From contig NW_026251756.1 in the NCBI RefSeq assembly GCF_025024155.1, positions 62,001 through 126,000 of the forward strand: a DNA stretch of 64,000 nucleotides, in the 5' to 3' direction. Shown here in pieces: positions 62,789 through 64,000 of this stretch (its first letter is position 1; every line of letters starts with the position of its first letter). The position numbers and the translations under genes are program-made. The stretch comes from Gamsiella multidivaricata. Its lineage: Eukaryota; Mortierellomycota; Mortierellomycetes; Mortierellales; Mortierellaceae. The notes beneath the pieces were generated by a model that worked only from the letters and a program-made list of their open reading frames with translations, was not told where the DNA came from and searched no databases.

Positions 62789-64000
62789 CTAAAGTTTGGA
62801 TTCGAACTGGCGGATCTCGTTGTACAGCGCTGTCAACCGCTCCCGGTACTCTTGAATGACCGGATGTCTCTTGAGCTTGAACGTAGGCGTCATCTTGTCA
62901 TTCTCGACCGTGAATGCCTCGGTCTCGATCAATACGGCCTTGGGAATTTCAAATCTATTATGCAGTGGCAATTAACAACAAAAGTGCATGGTCAGAAGGA
63001 CTCAAAAGATGGATGAACCTTCAGTATAAAAGAATTCTCAGTTTTTCACTACATCCCTACCCTTTCAAACCAGCCTCCTTGCCGGCCTTGACGAGCTCTT
63101 TGAGGACAGCCTTCCGCAACTTGTCATCATTGCAGATACTCATGTACGAAGCCATGTCACCAATCTGAACGTTGGTGCCCTGCAGAATCTTGTTCACGAA
63201 CGGAATAAATGTCTCTGCATCCGGGATCACAATCGCCACCAAGCAGCTCTCATGTGGGTCGCCATGGACAAAGATCTGTTGAAGGAATGGAACCTTCGAC
63301 AGGAACTTGCCCTCGATATTCTCCGCAGCAATGTACTCTCCCTGGCTCAACTTGAACACATTCTTTTTGCGGTCAATGATCGTAAAGGTGCCGCTATTGT
63401 CTACAATTGCGATGTCTCCAGAGTGTAGCCATCCTTCCTCGTCGATCGTCTCCCGTGTCTTGGCCTCATCCTTGAGGTATCCAGAAATGACGCTCGGGCC
63501 ACGAACGCAAAGCTCGCCGCGAGGGTAGGGTTTATCCGTGGCAAAGTAGTTGAGCTCGGGAACATCCTCCAGTTTGATTTCGCAGCAGACTTGAGGTGGA
63601 CCAACATGGCCAGCTTCGGTCTCACCAATGAGGGTGTTGGTCGCGGCTCCGGTACCCTCGGTCTGACCGTACGCCTCAACGACCTCGCAGCAGAATGCAA
63701 CTCGGGTAAACCCTAAAATTTCGGCTGAGATGGGAGCCGAGGCTAATACACCATAAAATGTAGTCGTGAGAACTACTGGCGTACTAATACATTTGTCTGT
63801 CCATGATTCTGCAGCAAGAGATATTAATAACTTACCAGTCAAGATAAGACGCACATTACCACCGAGAGCCTGCTTGACCTTTCCAAAGAGTAGACGGTCC
63901 CAGAACGGATGGGTGAATCCTTTGCCCTCCTTCAGCTTGGCCAGCTTGACAGCAAGGCCGCGTCTGGCAAGCGCTCCTGTCAATCCAGGAGCATCAACAG
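62789..64000 (-). CDS. Long-chain acyl-CoA synthetase, 5' part outside the window
   Basis: ATP/AMP-forming enzyme activating fatty acids with CoA. Visible exons on the minus strand: 64000-63836 (continuing past the right edge), 63742-63061 and 62954-62789. Motifs are HPFWDRLLFGKVKQALGGNV, VEAYGQTEGTGAATNT (adenylate-forming motif), GEAGHVG-type GETEAGHVGPP, GELCVRGPSVISGYLKDE, GWLHSGDIAIVDNSGTFTII and DRKKNVFKLSQGEYIAAENI (the FACS motif and Lys/Asp of the hinge), then EAFTVENDKMTPTFKLKRH. The VFKLSQGEYI signature and the short C-terminus fit the LACS/Faa1-4 group. About 315 residues of an expected 650-700 are seen. Localisation cannot be judged because the N-terminus is missing. Confidence 0.93.

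Overview
The window is nuclear DNA of an intron-rich, early-diverging fungus, most likely Mortierellomycota or another Mucoromycota lineage. The evidence is small GT-AG introns with TCTAAT/CTAAC-like branch sites, pyrimidine-rich tracts ahead of start codons, a Zn2Cys6 activator with long polyglutamine tracts, and fungal-type Iml1, Ost2 and Atp15. The lineage call rests on overall style and is an inference. All gene models were spliced by hand; every multi-exon model listed with a length closes in frame.

Layout. 1-1483 (+): 3' part of an RBMX2/Ist3 spliceosomal protein. 1765-7614 (-): Dnf3-like P4 flippase. 7615-11749: 4.1 kb without a supported gene, rich in microsatellites, holding copy A of a dispersed repeat. 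11750-13620 (-): membrane-anchored paraoxonase-like protein. 13621-16948: long divergent promoter region. 16949-20898 (+): Zn2Cys6 transcription factor. 21183-25276 (-): GH63 glycosidase in 11 exons, one of only 6 nt. 26425-28593 (-): unrecognised Pro/Gln/Tyr-rich protein.

28770-31508 (+): DNA polymerase alpha B subunit. 31838-32415 (-): small zinc-binding 4F5/ZNF706-like protein. 32675-33955 (+): ribosomal protein uL14. 34412-35112 (-): SmD2. 35313-35996 (+): Ost2/DAD1. 36297-37013 (+): F1-ATPase epsilon. 37404-39030 (-): Rab2. 39423-45459 (+): Iml1 (GATOR1). 45573-47105 (+): ribosomal protein eL27 with an intron lacking a fitting GT-AG pair. 47359-49247 (+): BuGZ/ZNF207-like protein. 50230-53842 (+): PP2A B56 subunit. 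53843-57644: 3.8 kb with possible gene relics, a structured segment and repeat copy B. 57645-62577 (+): WDR59/Mtc5 (GATOR2). 62789-64000 (-): 3' part of a long-chain acyl-CoA synthetase.

Functionally these are mostly housekeeping genes: splicing (RBMX2, SmD2), translation (uL14, eL27), replication (Pol12), secretion and glycosylation (P4 flippase, Ost2, Rab2, GH63), mitosis (BuGZ, PP2A-B56) and nutrient signalling to TORC1 (Iml1, WDR59). No classical mobile element, CRISPR array, rRNA or tRNA was found. The most unusual content is in the splicing: a 6-nt internal exon, 11-, 16- and 22-nt exons in Rab2, start codons in exons of 5, 9 and 13 nt, a probable AT-AC-ended intron and a GC-AG intron. 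The non-coding part carries a two-copy repeat family and many A/T homopolymers of 22 to 45 nt.
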